A stretch of 64,000 bases of DNA from Actinophytocola oryzae (lineage in GTDB: Bacteria > Actinomycetota > Actinomycetes > Mycobacteriales > Pseudonocardiaceae): contig NZ_SOCP01000007.1 in NCBI RefSeq assembly GCF_004364325.1, forward strand, positions 410,253 to 474,252, written 5' to 3'. The notes under the pieces were generated by a model. The model was not told the DNA's origin. It did not search any database and saw only the letters and a program-made list of their open reading frames with translations. Shown here piece by piece: positions 32,794-41,033 of this stretch. Within the stretch, counting starts at the first letter, position 1. Every line of letters begins with the position of its first letter. A program made the position numbers and the translations under genes.

Positions 32794-32870
32794 GACACTC
32801 CCTTCGGGACGAACAGGTGAAACAGGTCGTGTTGTTGCAAAGCTCCGACGTTGTCGACGACCAGGCGGGC

Positions 32871-34190
32871 TCAGAGGCGCAACGGGCCCGCGTCGACGAG
32901 TACGGCGGGCGCGGTGACGCTCTCCATGAAGGTCTGGTCGCCGCGTTCACGGGCGTCGCCGACGGCGAGGACCGCGTTCAGGACCTCGTCCATGCGGAAG
33001 GTGAACCGGACCGGCGGGTGCCAGGAGACGATCTTCCCGTCCTCGACCCAGTACGTCGCGTCGCGCGTGGTCCCGGTGACCAGCGTGTCCTTCGGGTGCA
33101 GCACGCGCAGGTAGTCGAGCCGGCTGATCACCAGGCCGTTCCCGACCCCGCTCAGCAGCTCCTCCTCCGACGCGTCCCCCGCCGCCATGAACAGGTGCGA
33201 CGGCGACGGGTCGGCGCCGAACCGCCACCCGAACGGCACCCCGTGCCCGGTGGACACACCGCCGGTGACGTCGGCGTGTTCCACGTTGGACACCACCCCG
33301 GTGACCACACCGTCGGTGACGAGCGGCGTGCGCAGCCGGGGGCTGCCCTCGACGTCGAACCCGCTCGGCAGGCCGTCCGGGTCGGTGCCGTCGTCGACGA
33401 TGGTCACGGTGGTGCTCGCGACGGGCTCGCCGAGCCGGCCGGCCACCGCGGTGCGGCCCTGGGCGTACCCGGCGGCGCCGAGCGTCGTGTATCCGTAGGT
33501 GGCGAGGAGGGTCCCGGTCGCCTGTGGCCGGAGCACGACGCGGCAGGTGCCCGAGATCCGCTCCCGTCCCGGAATCGGGGCCAGTTGGTCGAGCAGCCGG
33601 TCGGCGATGCCGTCGACCGCGACCTGTCCGGCGTCACGGTGCACGACCTTCACGCTGGCCGAGCGGCCGTCGCGGTCCGCGACCGCCTGCACGGACGCCG
33701 TGGTGAGGGTCTCCTGCCGGTAGAGGCCGGTGTCGTCGGTGACGACCCGGTCGACCACCTCGTGCCGGATCGAGCCCCCCAACCCGGTGCCCTCACCCAG
33801 TCCTGTGCGGATGGTGTCGAACCACGCGTACCGTTGCGCCGCGTCCGCCGTCCGGGACATCTCGCTCACCTCGCGCGGCGTGGGCCCGCCCCCGTGCGCC
33901 CGACCGCCCCGGGGACCGGTGGGACGGACGGGGAGCGCTGTGATCGCCTCGTCGAGCCAGGCGGCCATCGCACGCACCGCGTCGGGTTCGAGCGTCTCCA
34001 CCGAGCCGACGGCGACCCTGCCGTCACGCTCCAGCCGGACGCGCACGCGGAGCCGGTTCTCGCTGTGCTGTGCCGTGACGCGGGAGTGCGCGAACCGGAG
34101 GAGGCCGACCTGTTCCGCCGACACCTCGAGCCGTGCCCCGGACCCGAAGGTCGCCAGTGCCGCCCGCACCTGGGTGTCGTCGATGGTCAT
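32871..34190 (-). CDS. pmbA: TldE/PmbA-family metalloprotease subunit
   Basis: The 439-residue protein is the TldE/PmbA member of the TldD-TldE heterodimeric protease, which degrades or trims peptides (microcin B17 leader, CcdA antitoxin in E. coli). Recognisable pieces are SENRLRVRVRLERDGRVAVG, the central beta-rich domain and the C-terminal DYLRVLHPKDTLVTGTTRDA segment. The TldE subunit lacks the zinc motif. Its ATG overlaps the TldD stop by four bases. The two genes face operators of the RpiR-type regulon at 35738-35927. Confidence 0.85.
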   Translation of the reverse strand: MTIDDTQVRAALATFGSGARLEVSAEQVGLLRFAHSRVTAQHSENRLRVRVRLERDGRVAVGSVETLEPDAVRAMAAWLDEAITALPVRPTGPRGGRAHGGGPTPREVSEMSRTADAAQRYAWFDTIRTGLGEGTGLGGSIRHEVVDRVVTDDTGLYRQETLTTASVQAVADRDGRSASVKVVHRDAGQVAVDGIADRLLDQLAPIPGRERISGTCRVVLRPQATGTLLATYGYTTLGAAGYAQGRTAVAGRLGEPVASTTVTIVDDGTDPDGLPSGFDVEGSPRLRTPLVTDGVVTGVVSNVEHADVTGGVSTGHGVPFGWRFGADPSPSHLFMAAGDASEEELLSGVGNGLVISRLDYLRVLHPKDTLVTGTTRDATYWVEDGKIVSWHPPVRFTFRMDEVLNAVLAVGDARERGDQTFMESVTAPAVLVDAGPLRL

Positions 34191-35644
34191 CTCGTCCCCA
34201 TCCGCACGTCGCGGAAGCGGGCCGGCACGGTGCCGTGCCCGATGTGGGCAACCTGCAGCGGTTCGCCCTTGTTGCACGACGGGATGCCGTGGACCCGCCA
34301 CTCGTCGCGGCCACCCAGCGCGTCGCACCCGGCCCAGAACTGGGGCGTCACGCCGGTGTAGGTGCAGTTCTTGAGCAGTCTGCCGAGCTTGCCGTCCCGG
34401 ATCTCGTAGCCCACCTCGGTGCCGAGCCGGAAGTTGAGGCGCATGTCGTCGATCGAGACGCTCTTGGTCATGTCGACGAACACGCCGCGGTCGGTGCCGG
34501 CGACCATCTCCTCCAACGAGGAGTCGCCGGGTTCGAGGCAGAGGTTGGTCATGCGCACCAGCGGCAACCGCTGCCAGCCGTCCGCGCGTGCGGCGCCGCT
34601 CGACCGCTCGCCGAGTACGGCGGCGGACTCGCGCCCGGACAGGTAACCCCGGAAGACACCGTCGGTGACGAGTTCGGTGCGCTGGGCGGGCACGCCCTCG
34701 TCGTCGTAGCCGAACGAGCCGAGCGCGCCCGGGATCGTGGCGTCGGCGAACACGTTCACGATGGGGGAGCCGTACCGGAACGACCCGCGTCGCTCGGGTG
34801 AGGCGTAGGTGCCGCCGGCGAGACTGACCTCGGTGCCCAGCGCGCGGTCGGCCTCCAGGGGATGCCCGGCGCACTCGTGCAGCAGCAGGGCCATGTTGGC
34901 GCCGGACACGATCAGGGTGGTCGTCTCGTCAGGACACCGAGGCGCGGACAGCAGCGCCACCGCGTCCGCACCGACACGTGCGGCCTCCTCGACGAGCCGC
35001 AGCGACTCGACGTGCTCGTAGCCCGCCGTCGCGAAGTCGCCGCGCTGACCTCGGATCGTCCTGGGCACGGCCTGCGGCCACGACCGGCGCTGGATGTCGT
35101 CGCCGTCGCCGGCGAAGACGACCAGCCCGGCCCCGCTCTCGGTGAGCGTCTGCTCGATCAGTGCGCCCTCGGTGTTGGCGAACACCTTGTCGTCGCGGAA
35201 GAAGTCCATCGACGCCTCGACCTTGCGCACCAGCGGGCCCGCGGTCTCGGCTTCCCGGACCGCGGCGTCGAGCAGGTCGAGCTTCTTCGAGACCGGCACC
35301 GTGAACGGGTCGACGGCCATGGGGGAGCGCCACCGGGCCTGCGTGGTGACCGGCTCGCCCAGGTCGACGCGTGGACCGGGGCCTGCGGCGCGGGCCTGCG
35401 CGACAGCCCGCCCGACGACCTCGGTGAGGCCGTCGCGGGTGAGCCGGTGCGTGGCGGCGAAGCCCCACTGGCCGTCCACGACGACCCGGACACCCACGCC
35501 GGTGGACTCCTCGTGCGCCAGGTCGCCAGGGCCGTGGTGCTCGGCGAGGACCACTTCGTGGGTGCGGTGCAGCACGCGGACGTCACCGTAGGTCACGGCG
35601 GCGGGCAGCAGGCCGAGGACGGCTTCCGCGATGTCGCGCATCAT
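34187..35644 (-). CDS. tldD: TldD-family zinc metalloprotease subunit
   Basis: The 485-residue protein contains H-E-C-A-G-H-P, the HExxxH zinc-binding motif of TldD, within NMALLLHECAGHPLEADRAL. The C-terminal PQFWAGCDALGG and CNKGEPLQVAHIGHGTVPAR segments are typical of the family. With TldE it forms a barrel-like peptidase for unfolded peptides. ATG 35644 (or the adjacent ATG 35641) begins at the conserved start; upstream sequence to 35767 is open but overlaps an operator palindrome. The role with an iron-uptake system is unknown; it may cut a peptide chelator. Confidence 0.87.
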   Translation of the reverse strand: MMRDIAEAVLGLLPAAVTYGDVRVLHRTHEVVLAEHHGPGDLAHEESTGVGVRVVVDGQWGFAATHRLTRDGLTEVVGRAVAQARAAGPGPRVDLGEPVTTQARWRSPMAVDPFTVPVSKKLDLLDAAVREAETAGPLVRKVEASMDFFRDDKVFANTEGALIEQTLTESGAGLVVFAGDGDDIQRRSWPQAVPRTIRGQRGDFATAGYEHVESLRLVEEAARVGADAVALLSAPRCPDETTTLIVSGANMALLLHECAGHPLEADRALGTEVSLAGGTYASPERRGSFRYGSPIVNVFADATIPGALGSFGYDDEGVPAQRTELVTDGVFRGYLSGRESAAVLGERSSGAARADGWQRLPLVRMTNLCLEPGDSSLEEMVAGTDRGVFVDMTKSVSIDDMRLNFRLGTEVGYEIRDGKLGRLLKNCTYTGVTPQFWAGCDALGGRDEWRVHGIPSCNKGEPLQVAHIGHGTVPARFRDVRMGTR

Positions 35645-35737
35645 CGGCCCCGAGGGGCGGGGCTGAGCGGTGTCTGCAACGGATACCTCCCGGGAGAGTG
35701 GTGACCGTCCGCGAGTGCGACGCGGACCACCTCTCAC

Positions 35738-35753
35738 TGTAGCAAGTGCTACA
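35738..35753. promoter_or_regulatory. RpiR-type operator candidate 1
   Basis: TGTAGCAAGTGCTACA; with one more base on each side it is a perfect 18-bp palindrome except for the central AG. It is the best copy of the repeated site and the closest to tldD. Confidence 0.7.
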
Positions 35754-35768
35754 GACATGCTCAACATG

Positions 35769-35784
35769 TGTTGTGACTACTACA
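35769..35784. promoter_or_regulatory. RpiR-type operator candidate 2
   Basis: TGTTGTGACTACTACA, 31 bp (about three helical turns) from site 1 measured start to start. Confidence 0.55.
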
Positions 35785-35813
35785 TGGGCTCGACCTGCGG
35801 TTCCAGGTAATTT

Positions 35814-35829
35814 TGTAGTGACCGCTACG
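35814..35829. promoter_or_regulatory. RpiR-type operator candidate 3
   Basis: TGTAGTGACCGCTACG, in the centre of the divergent tldD/importer region. Confidence 0.6.
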
Positions 35830-35911
35830 AACCGGCCGATCGGGAAAGTGCCTGTGCGGCAGGCGTTCGGGCCGTCGTCGCGTCGTCTCTGCGACATCTA
35901 TTGACGAATGC

Positions 35912-35927
35912 TGTAATAGATCCTACA
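35912..35927. promoter_or_regulatory. RpiR-type operator candidate 4
   Basis: TGTAATAGATCCTACA, the copy nearest the importer gene start. Confidence 0.55.
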
Positions 35928-36086
35928 GTACCGTAATCCAGTGAGACGGACGGCACATCGACAGGTTCACCAGCCGGAAGAGATGCCGACACGTCAGTTC
36001 CCGTGGCACCGGCAGAGCGGGATCTCCCGACCTTCTTCCCCGGCCACCGAGCGCCGGGCCGCTTCAGTTCACTCGAGGAGCTCGAG

Positions 36087-37103
36087 ATGTCACTCATTCC
36101 CAAGCCGCGCTGGGCGTTGTCCCTCGTGGGCATCGTCATCACCTCGGCGGCGCTGGCGGGCTGTGGCTCCGCGGGCGGCGCGACCGCGGGCGGGCCCCAG
36201 ACGAGCGGCAGCGCCGCGGCGAAGGACGTGGGCGCGGACGCCAACACCGAGCAGTGCGGGAAGACATCGCGCACCATCAAGCACGACCTGGGCACCACCA
36301 CCGTCCGAGGTACACCGAGCCGGGTCGTCGTGCTCGAGTTCTCCTTCGTCGACGCGGTGGTGAACCTCGGGGTGAAGCCGGTCGGCATCGCGGACGACAA
36401 CGACCCCGACCGGCTCATCCCGGCGCTGAAGGACAAGGTCGGCAAGTACACCCCGCTCGGTCTGCGGGCGTCACCCAACCTGCAGGTCATCACCTCGCTG
36501 AAGCCCGACCTCATCCTCGCCGACTCCCAGGACAACGCCGGCATCTACGCACAGCTGTCGAAGATCGCGCCCACCATCGCGGTCGCCAGCGAGGCGGCCG
36601 GCTACCAGGACACGATCAACAGCGAGAAGGTCGTCGCCCAGGCGATGGGCAAGTGCGAGCAGATGGACACGGTGCTGGCCCACCACGAGAAGGTCATGCA
36701 GGGCTTCAAGAACCGGGTGCCCAAGGGTGAGGCGCGCAAGGTCCTGTTCGCCATCAGCACCGACACCGGGGTCAGCGGCTACACCGAGGGCGGCTTCGCA
36801 CCCGGGGTGCTCGCCGCGCTCGGCCTGCGGTCGCCGCTGCCGGACACGGGTGGCGACGCACAGGTCGCGATGAGCCTCGAAACCATGGTCTCGACCAGGC
36901 CCGACGTGCTCTTCGTGGCGCCGCACCCCGGCAAGCTGCTGCTGGACCAGTGGGCCACGACGAGTCTGTGGGACTCGATCCCGGCCGTGGCGCACGACAA
37001 GGTGTACAAGATGAACCAGAACCTCTGGTCGCGTGCGCGTGGGCTCACCGCGGCCGAGGAGATCGCCGAGCAGGCCGTGGACAAGCTCTACGGAGCCTCA
37101 TGA
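36087..37103 (+). CDS. Iron-siderophore-type ABC transporter substrate-binding lipoprotein
   Basis: The 338-residue protein has a lipoprotein signal ending LAGC (Cys26) and a class III periplasmic-binding fold (FecB/FhuD family). RVVVLEFSFVDAVVNLGVKP starts lobe 1, LKPDLILADSQDNAGIYAQL continues it, and lobe 2 ends WDSIPAVAHDKVYKMNQNLW. It should capture a ferric chelate outside the membrane. GAGGAG precedes ATG 36087. It leads a coupled operon with two permeases and an ATPase. The upstream operators are RpiR-type; no clear iron box was seen, which is unusual for such a system. Confidence 0.9.
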   Translation: MSLIPKPRWALSLVGIVITSAALAGCGSAGGATAGGPQTSGSAAAKDVGADANTEQCGKTSRTIKHDLGTTTVRGTPSRVVVLEFSFVDAVVNLGVKPVGIADDNDPDRLIPALKDKVGKYTPLGLRASPNLQVITSLKPDLILADSQDNAGIYAQLSKIAPTIAVASEAAGYQDTINSEKVVAQAMGKCEQMDTVLAHHEKVMQGFKNRVPKGEARKVLFAISTDTGVSGYTEGGFAPGVLAALGLRSPLPDTGGDAQVAMSLETMVSTRPDVLFVAPHPGKLLLDQWATTSLWDSIPAVAHDKVYKMNQNLWSRARGLTAAEEIAEQAVDKLYGAS

Positions 37104-38155
37104 CCGCGCAGGTGGAGCGGCAGGCGGTCGGGCGCGTCGGCGGGGAGCGTCCCCGTCGGCGCGCCAACCGCGTGCGGATGACCGTGGTCGCGGTGGTGTC
37201 GCTCGCGGTGCTGCTCGCCGGGGTGGTGTGGGCGCTGTCGATCGGCAGCCAGCCGATTCCACTGTCGACGGTGCTGCGCTCGGTGTTCGGCGGCGACAGT
37301 CCCGACGAGACGATCGTCCAGATCGTCCGTCTGCCCCGGGTGGTGCTCGCCGTGGTCGTCGGCGCCAACCTCGCCGTGTCGGGTGCGTTGATGCAGGGGA
37401 TCACCGCCAACCCGCTGGCGTCGCCGGACATCATGGGGGTCAACGCGGGTGCCGCGGTGTGCGTGGTGCTCGCCGTGACCACGATCCCGGTGCTGGTCGG
37501 CACCCCGTCGGTGCTGCTGGCCTTCGTCGGCGCCGCCGCGGCCGGGATCACGGTGATGGTGCTCGCCGGCATGGGCGGCGGCCGGGTCAGCCCGGTCCGA
37601 CTGACCCTGGCGGGGGTCACGGCGAGCACCCTGCTGATCTCGCTGACGCAGGTGCTGGTGATCTTCCACGAGAACGACGCGCAACGGGTGTTGTTCTGGT
37701 TGGTCGGCGGCGTCAACTCCGCGAACTGGGACTCCGTGGGGACGGTCCTGCCGTGGACGGTCGCCGGGCTCGCGGCGGCGATGGCGTTGGCCAGGGCGAT
37801 GAACCTGCTGGCGCTGGGGGAGGACATGGCCCGAGGGCTCGGGCAGAACGTGGAACGCACCAGGGCGCTCGGCGCCGCGGTCGTCATCGTGCTCTGCGGC
37901 GCGTCGGTCGCTGTCGCCGGACCGATCGCGTTCATCGGCCTGATCGTGCCCCACATCGCGCGGCGGCTCGTGGGCACGAGCTACGCGGCGGTGCTGCCCG
38001 TGTGCGTGGTGGTCGGTGCGGCGCTGACCGTGTACGCGGACATCGCCTCCCGGTTCGTGAACCCGCCCTTCGAGGTGCCGAGCGGTGTCGTCTCGGCGTT
38101 GATCGGCGCGCCGATCTTCATCTACCTCGCCCGACGGCAGAAGGCGACGACATGA
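37100..38155 (+). CDS. FecCD-family permease, subunit 1 of siderophore-type importer
   Basis: The 351-residue protein has about nine to ten membrane spans and the family motifs RLPRVVLAVVVGANLAVSGA, GITANPLASPDIMGVNAGAA, and the ATPase-contact loop GPIAFIGLIVPHIARRLVG. It pairs with the second permease to form the heterodimeric channel. ATG 37100 overlaps the binding-protein stop. Confidence 0.92.
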   Translation: MTAQVERQAVGRVGGERPRRRANRVRMTVVAVVSLAVLLAGVVWALSIGSQPIPLSTVLRSVFGGDSPDETIVQIVRLPRVVLAVVVGANLAVSGALMQGITANPLASPDIMGVNAGAAVCVVLAVTTIPVLVGTPSVLLAFVGAAAAGITVMVLAGMGGGRVSPVRLTLAGVTASTLLISLTQVLVIFHENDAQRVLFWLVGGVNSANWDSVGTVLPWTVAGLAAAMALARAMNLLALGEDMARGLGQNVERTRALGAAVVIVLCGASVAVAGPIAFIGLIVPHIARRLVGTSYAAVLPVCVVVGAALTVYADIASRFVNPPFEVPSGVVSALIGAPIFIYLARRQKATT

Positions 38156-39183
38156 CGGTCACGGCCAACCTCGCTCCCGCGCCGGCCCGCGCCACGTCGG
38201 TGGCCCGGCGCGACCCCCGCGTCGTCATCGGCGGCATGGCCGTGCTCGCGGTGGTGGCCAGCGTCGCGAGCCTCGCCATCGGCGCCACCCCGATCCCGCT
38301 GTCCGACGTGTTGTCCGCACTCGTCGGCGACACCAGCACCGACGCCGCCCGCATCGTCGTCGACTTCCAGCTGCCCAGGGTACTGCTGTGCTGGCTGGTC
38401 GGGATCGGGCTCGCGGTGTCGGGCGGCATCATGCAGGGCGTCGTCCGCAACCCGCTCGCGGCCCCGGACATCATCGGGGTCACCAAGGGCGCCGGCGTCG
38501 CCGGGATGCTGCTGACACTGCTGGTCCCGACGGCCTCCGCGGCGCTCGTCCCGCCGGTGGCCTTCGCCGGCGGGCTGCTGGGCGCCGCCCTCGTGTACGT
38601 GTTCGCCTACCGGCAGGGCGCGTCCCCGGTCCGGCTCGCGCTCGTGGGGATCGCGGTCAGCGCCGTGTTCGAGGCGGTGATCCGGTTCCTGCTCACCAAG
38701 TACCCCCTCGACGTCAACTCGTCGCTGATCTGGCTCACCGGCAGCCTCTTCGGCCGGGGCATGACCTCCGTCGCGCTGGCCGCGCCGTGGATCCTCGTGC
38801 TCGTGCCGGTGGTGCTCGTGGTGGCGCGCCGCATCGACGTGCTCGGTCTCGGCGACGACATGGCGGCGGGCCTCGGCGAACCGGTCGAGCGGTCGAGGAG
38901 GCTTCTCCTGCTGCTCGGGGTCGCGCTCGCCAGCGCCTGTGTCGCGGTGTCGGGGACGGTCGGTTTCGTCGGTCTCATCGCCCCGCACATCGCGCGCCGG
39001 CTCGTCGGCGGGAAGAACCTGACCTCGCTGTGCGCCGCGGGCATGGTCGGGGTGTTGCTGATGCTCGTCGCGGACACGATCGGCCGAGGGCTCGCGGCCC
39101 CGCTGGAGATCCCCGCCGGACTCGTCACCGCCGTGATCGGCGGGCCGTACTTCCTGTACCTGCTCGTGAAGCTCGGAAAGTAG
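38152..39183 (+). CDS. FecCD-family permease, subunit 2 of siderophore-type importer
   Basis: The 343-residue protein parallels its neighbour: QLPRVLLCWLVGIGLAVSGG, VVRNPLAAPDIIGVTKGAG and GTVGFVGLIAPHIARRLVG, the last contacting the ATPase. ATG 38152 overlaps the preceding stop. Two distinct permeases are normal for actinobacterial ferri-siderophore importers. Confidence 0.92.
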   Translation: MTVTANLAPAPARATSVARRDPRVVIGGMAVLAVVASVASLAIGATPIPLSDVLSALVGDTSTDAARIVVDFQLPRVLLCWLVGIGLAVSGGIMQGVVRNPLAAPDIIGVTKGAGVAGMLLTLLVPTASAALVPPVAFAGGLLGAALVYVFAYRQGASPVRLALVGIAVSAVFEAVIRFLLTKYPLDVNSSLIWLTGSLFGRGMTSVALAAPWILVLVPVVLVVARRIDVLGLGDDMAAGLGEPVERSRRLLLLLGVALASACVAVSGTVGFVGLIAPHIARRLVGGKNLTSLCAAGMVGVLLMLVADTIGRGLAAPLEIPAGLVTAVIGGPYFLYLLVKLGK

Positions 39184-39194
39184 GAGGACTCGAG

Positions 39195-40022
39195 ATGAGG
39201 CTCGAGACGCAGGGGGTCGACCTGGCCTATGCGGACATCACGATCGCGCGGGACCTGTCGCTGCGGATCCCGGACGGGCAGGTGAGCGTCCTCATCGGAC
39301 CGAACGGCTGCGGGAAGAGCACCGCCATGCGCGCGCTCGCCCGGCTGCTGCCGCCCAGGAAGGGCCAGGTGGTGCTGGACGGCAGGTCGATCCAGCGCAT
39401 CCCCACCAAGGAGGTGGCGCGCAAGCTCGCGATCCTGCCGCAGGTGCTCACCGCGCCGGAGGGCATCACGATCGAGGACCTCGTGTGGTTCGGCCGCCAT
39501 CCCCATCGGACCTCGCTGAAGGTGCCGACGCAGTCCGACCGCGACGCCGTCGAGTGGGCGCTGTCCATCACCGGCGTCGCGGACATGCGCACCGCGCACG
39601 TCGACCAGCTCTCCGGCGGACAGCGCCAGCGCGTGTGGATCGCGGTGTGCCTCGCGCAGGAGACCGACATCCTGCTGCTCGACGAGCCGACCACCTACCT
39701 CGACGTGGCCTACCAGCTCGAGGTGCTCGACCTGCTCGCGAACCTCAACCAGGACCACGGCACCACGGTCGCCATGGTGTTGCACGACTTCAACATGGCC
39801 GCGGAGTACGCCGACCACGTGTTCGTGATGAAGCACGGCGAACTTGTCACCCAGGGCGCGCCCCGCGAGGTGTTCACCCCCGGGCTCATCCTCGACGTGT
39901 TCGGGGTGGACTCCTACGTGATGGACCACCCGGTGAGCGGCAAGCCGATGTGCATCCCGATCCGCGCCGACCGCCCGTCGCGCCCGGCACCAGGCAGGGC
40001 GGTGCTCCCGAACGCCCGCTGA
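39195..40022 (+). CDS. ABC transporter ATP-binding protein of siderophore-type importer
   Basis: The 275-residue ATPase is of the FecE/FhuC type. Walker A GPNGCGKST begins near residue 35, signature QLSGGQRQRVWIA, Walker B ILLLDEPTTYLD and switch MVLHDFNMAAEYAD follow. AGGAGG at 39183-39188 supports ATG 39195. It ends the importer operon and converges on the first RpiR regulator with a 5-base gap. Confidence 0.92.
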   Translation: MRLETQGVDLAYADITIARDLSLRIPDGQVSVLIGPNGCGKSTAMRALARLLPPRKGQVVLDGRSIQRIPTKEVARKLAILPQVLTAPEGITIEDLVWFGRHPHRTSLKVPTQSDRDAVEWALSITGVADMRTAHVDQLSGGQRQRVWIAVCLAQETDILLLDEPTTYLDVAYQLEVLDLLANLNQDHGTTVAMVLHDFNMAAEYADHVFVMKHGELVTQGAPREVFTPGLILDVFGVDSYVMDHPVSGKPMCIPIRADRPSRPAPGRAVLPNAR

Positions 40023-40027
40023 CGTCC

Positions 40028-40963
40028 TCAGGCGCGGCGCGACCCGTTGCGGCGCCGGGATGTCCGGGTGTCGTCGGCGGGCAGCGGATCCCCGCGCAGC
40101 TCGCCACGCAGCCGGTTCATCAGCGTCAACGCGAGCAGTGCGGGTTCGCGGTCCTGGACGGCGATCGCGAGGATCAGCGCGTCGAACACGGCCAGCGTGG
40201 CGGCCTGGAGGCTGAACAGCTGGGAGTTCCCGGCCGGCGCCGACAGCGTCACCGAGACCCGGTCGCCCAGTGCCTCCGCGAGCATGTCGGTCACGAGGAT
40301 CACCTTGGCCCGCACGTCGTGCGCGTGCCTGAGCGCGACGTCGATCTCCGTGGGGACGATCTGGTGCGCGACCACGACGAGCACGTCGTCCTCGGTGAGC
40401 GGGAGCAGTTCGTCGGCGAGCAGGAAGCCCGACGTCACCGCGGATCGGGCGCGCAGCCGCAGGCGCGACAGCCGAAGCGCGAGGTAGGTGCCGAGCATGC
40501 CGAGGCCGCCGTAGCCGAGCACGACGATCTCCCTGGCCCCCACCAGCATCGAGACCGCGGCGGCGAAGCTGTCGGGGCGGATGGTGCCGCGTGCCCGCTC
40601 CAGCAGGTCGATGCTCTCCGTGAGGACCCGCGAGAGCACCTGGTCCGGGTCGTCACCCAGGTCGTCGAGGTCCTTGCCGAACCGCCCGGCGGGCGTGAGC
40701 CGCTCGCGCACCGTGCCCTGCAGGATCTTCTTGAGCGCCGGCAGTCCGGAGTAGCCGAGTGCCTTGACCGTGCGGATCACGGTGGCGTCGCTGGTCTCCG
40801 TGGCGCGGCCGAGCGTCTCCGCCGAGGAGAACGCTACCTCGTCGGGGTGGTCGGCGAGGTAGCGGGCGACCTTGCGCTCGGCGGCGCTGAGCGACTCCTG
40901 CCGGGCGACCACCCGCTCCTCGATGGACGCCGGGGTGTCGTCCGGCCGTTTCGTAGCGGGCAT
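40028..40963 (-). CDS. RpiR-family regulator 1 (HTH plus SIS domain)
   Basis: The 311-residue protein has an N-terminal RpiR helix-turn-helix (SAERKVARYLADHPDEVAFS, then ATETSDATVIRTVKALGYSG) and a C-terminal SIS domain that binds phosphosugars in known members (IVVLGYGGLGMLGTYLALRL; VLVVVAHQIVPTEIDVALRH). It is last in a leftward unit behind a VIT1-like transporter and the fused ETF. Its recognition helix is the same as in the two other RpiR proteins at 44617-46497, so all three probably read the same operator. The effector is unknown. Confidence 0.88.
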   Translation of the reverse strand: MPATKRPDDTPASIEERVVARQESLSAAERKVARYLADHPDEVAFSSAETLGRATETSDATVIRTVKALGYSGLPALKKILQGTVRERLTPAGRFGKDLDDLGDDPDQVLSRVLTESIDLLERARGTIRPDSFAAAVSMLVGAREIVVLGYGGLGMLGTYLALRLSRLRLRARSAVTSGFLLADELLPLTEDDVLVVVAHQIVPTEIDVALRHAHDVRAKVILVTDMLAEALGDRVSVTLSAPAGNSQLFSLQAATLAVFDALILAIAVQDREPALLALTLMNRLRGELRGDPLPADDTRTSRRRNGSRRA

Positions 40964-41033
40964 ACCGGATCGCGCCCCCTTTCGCAGCGACGGCTACCGG
41001 GAGAAGGCTAGCGTAGCCGGGGCGCGAGCCAGG

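Larger units (their letters stand above)
35645..36086. promoter_or_regulatory. Divergent control region of tldD and the ABC importer, with four RpiR-type sites
   Basis: The 442-bp gap contains no gene. Four palindromes of the form YGTWG-N6-CTACR lie at 35738-35753, 35769-35784, 35814-35829 and 35912-35927. GAGGAG precedes ATG 36087. Confidence 0.7.

Noticed and set aside
40964..41033. GGCTA...TAGCC near the RpiR 1 start as a tenth operator
   Set aside because: Half-sites and spacing differ from the YGTWG-N6-CTACR pattern, and RpiR 1 is probably transcribed from the VIT1 promoter.
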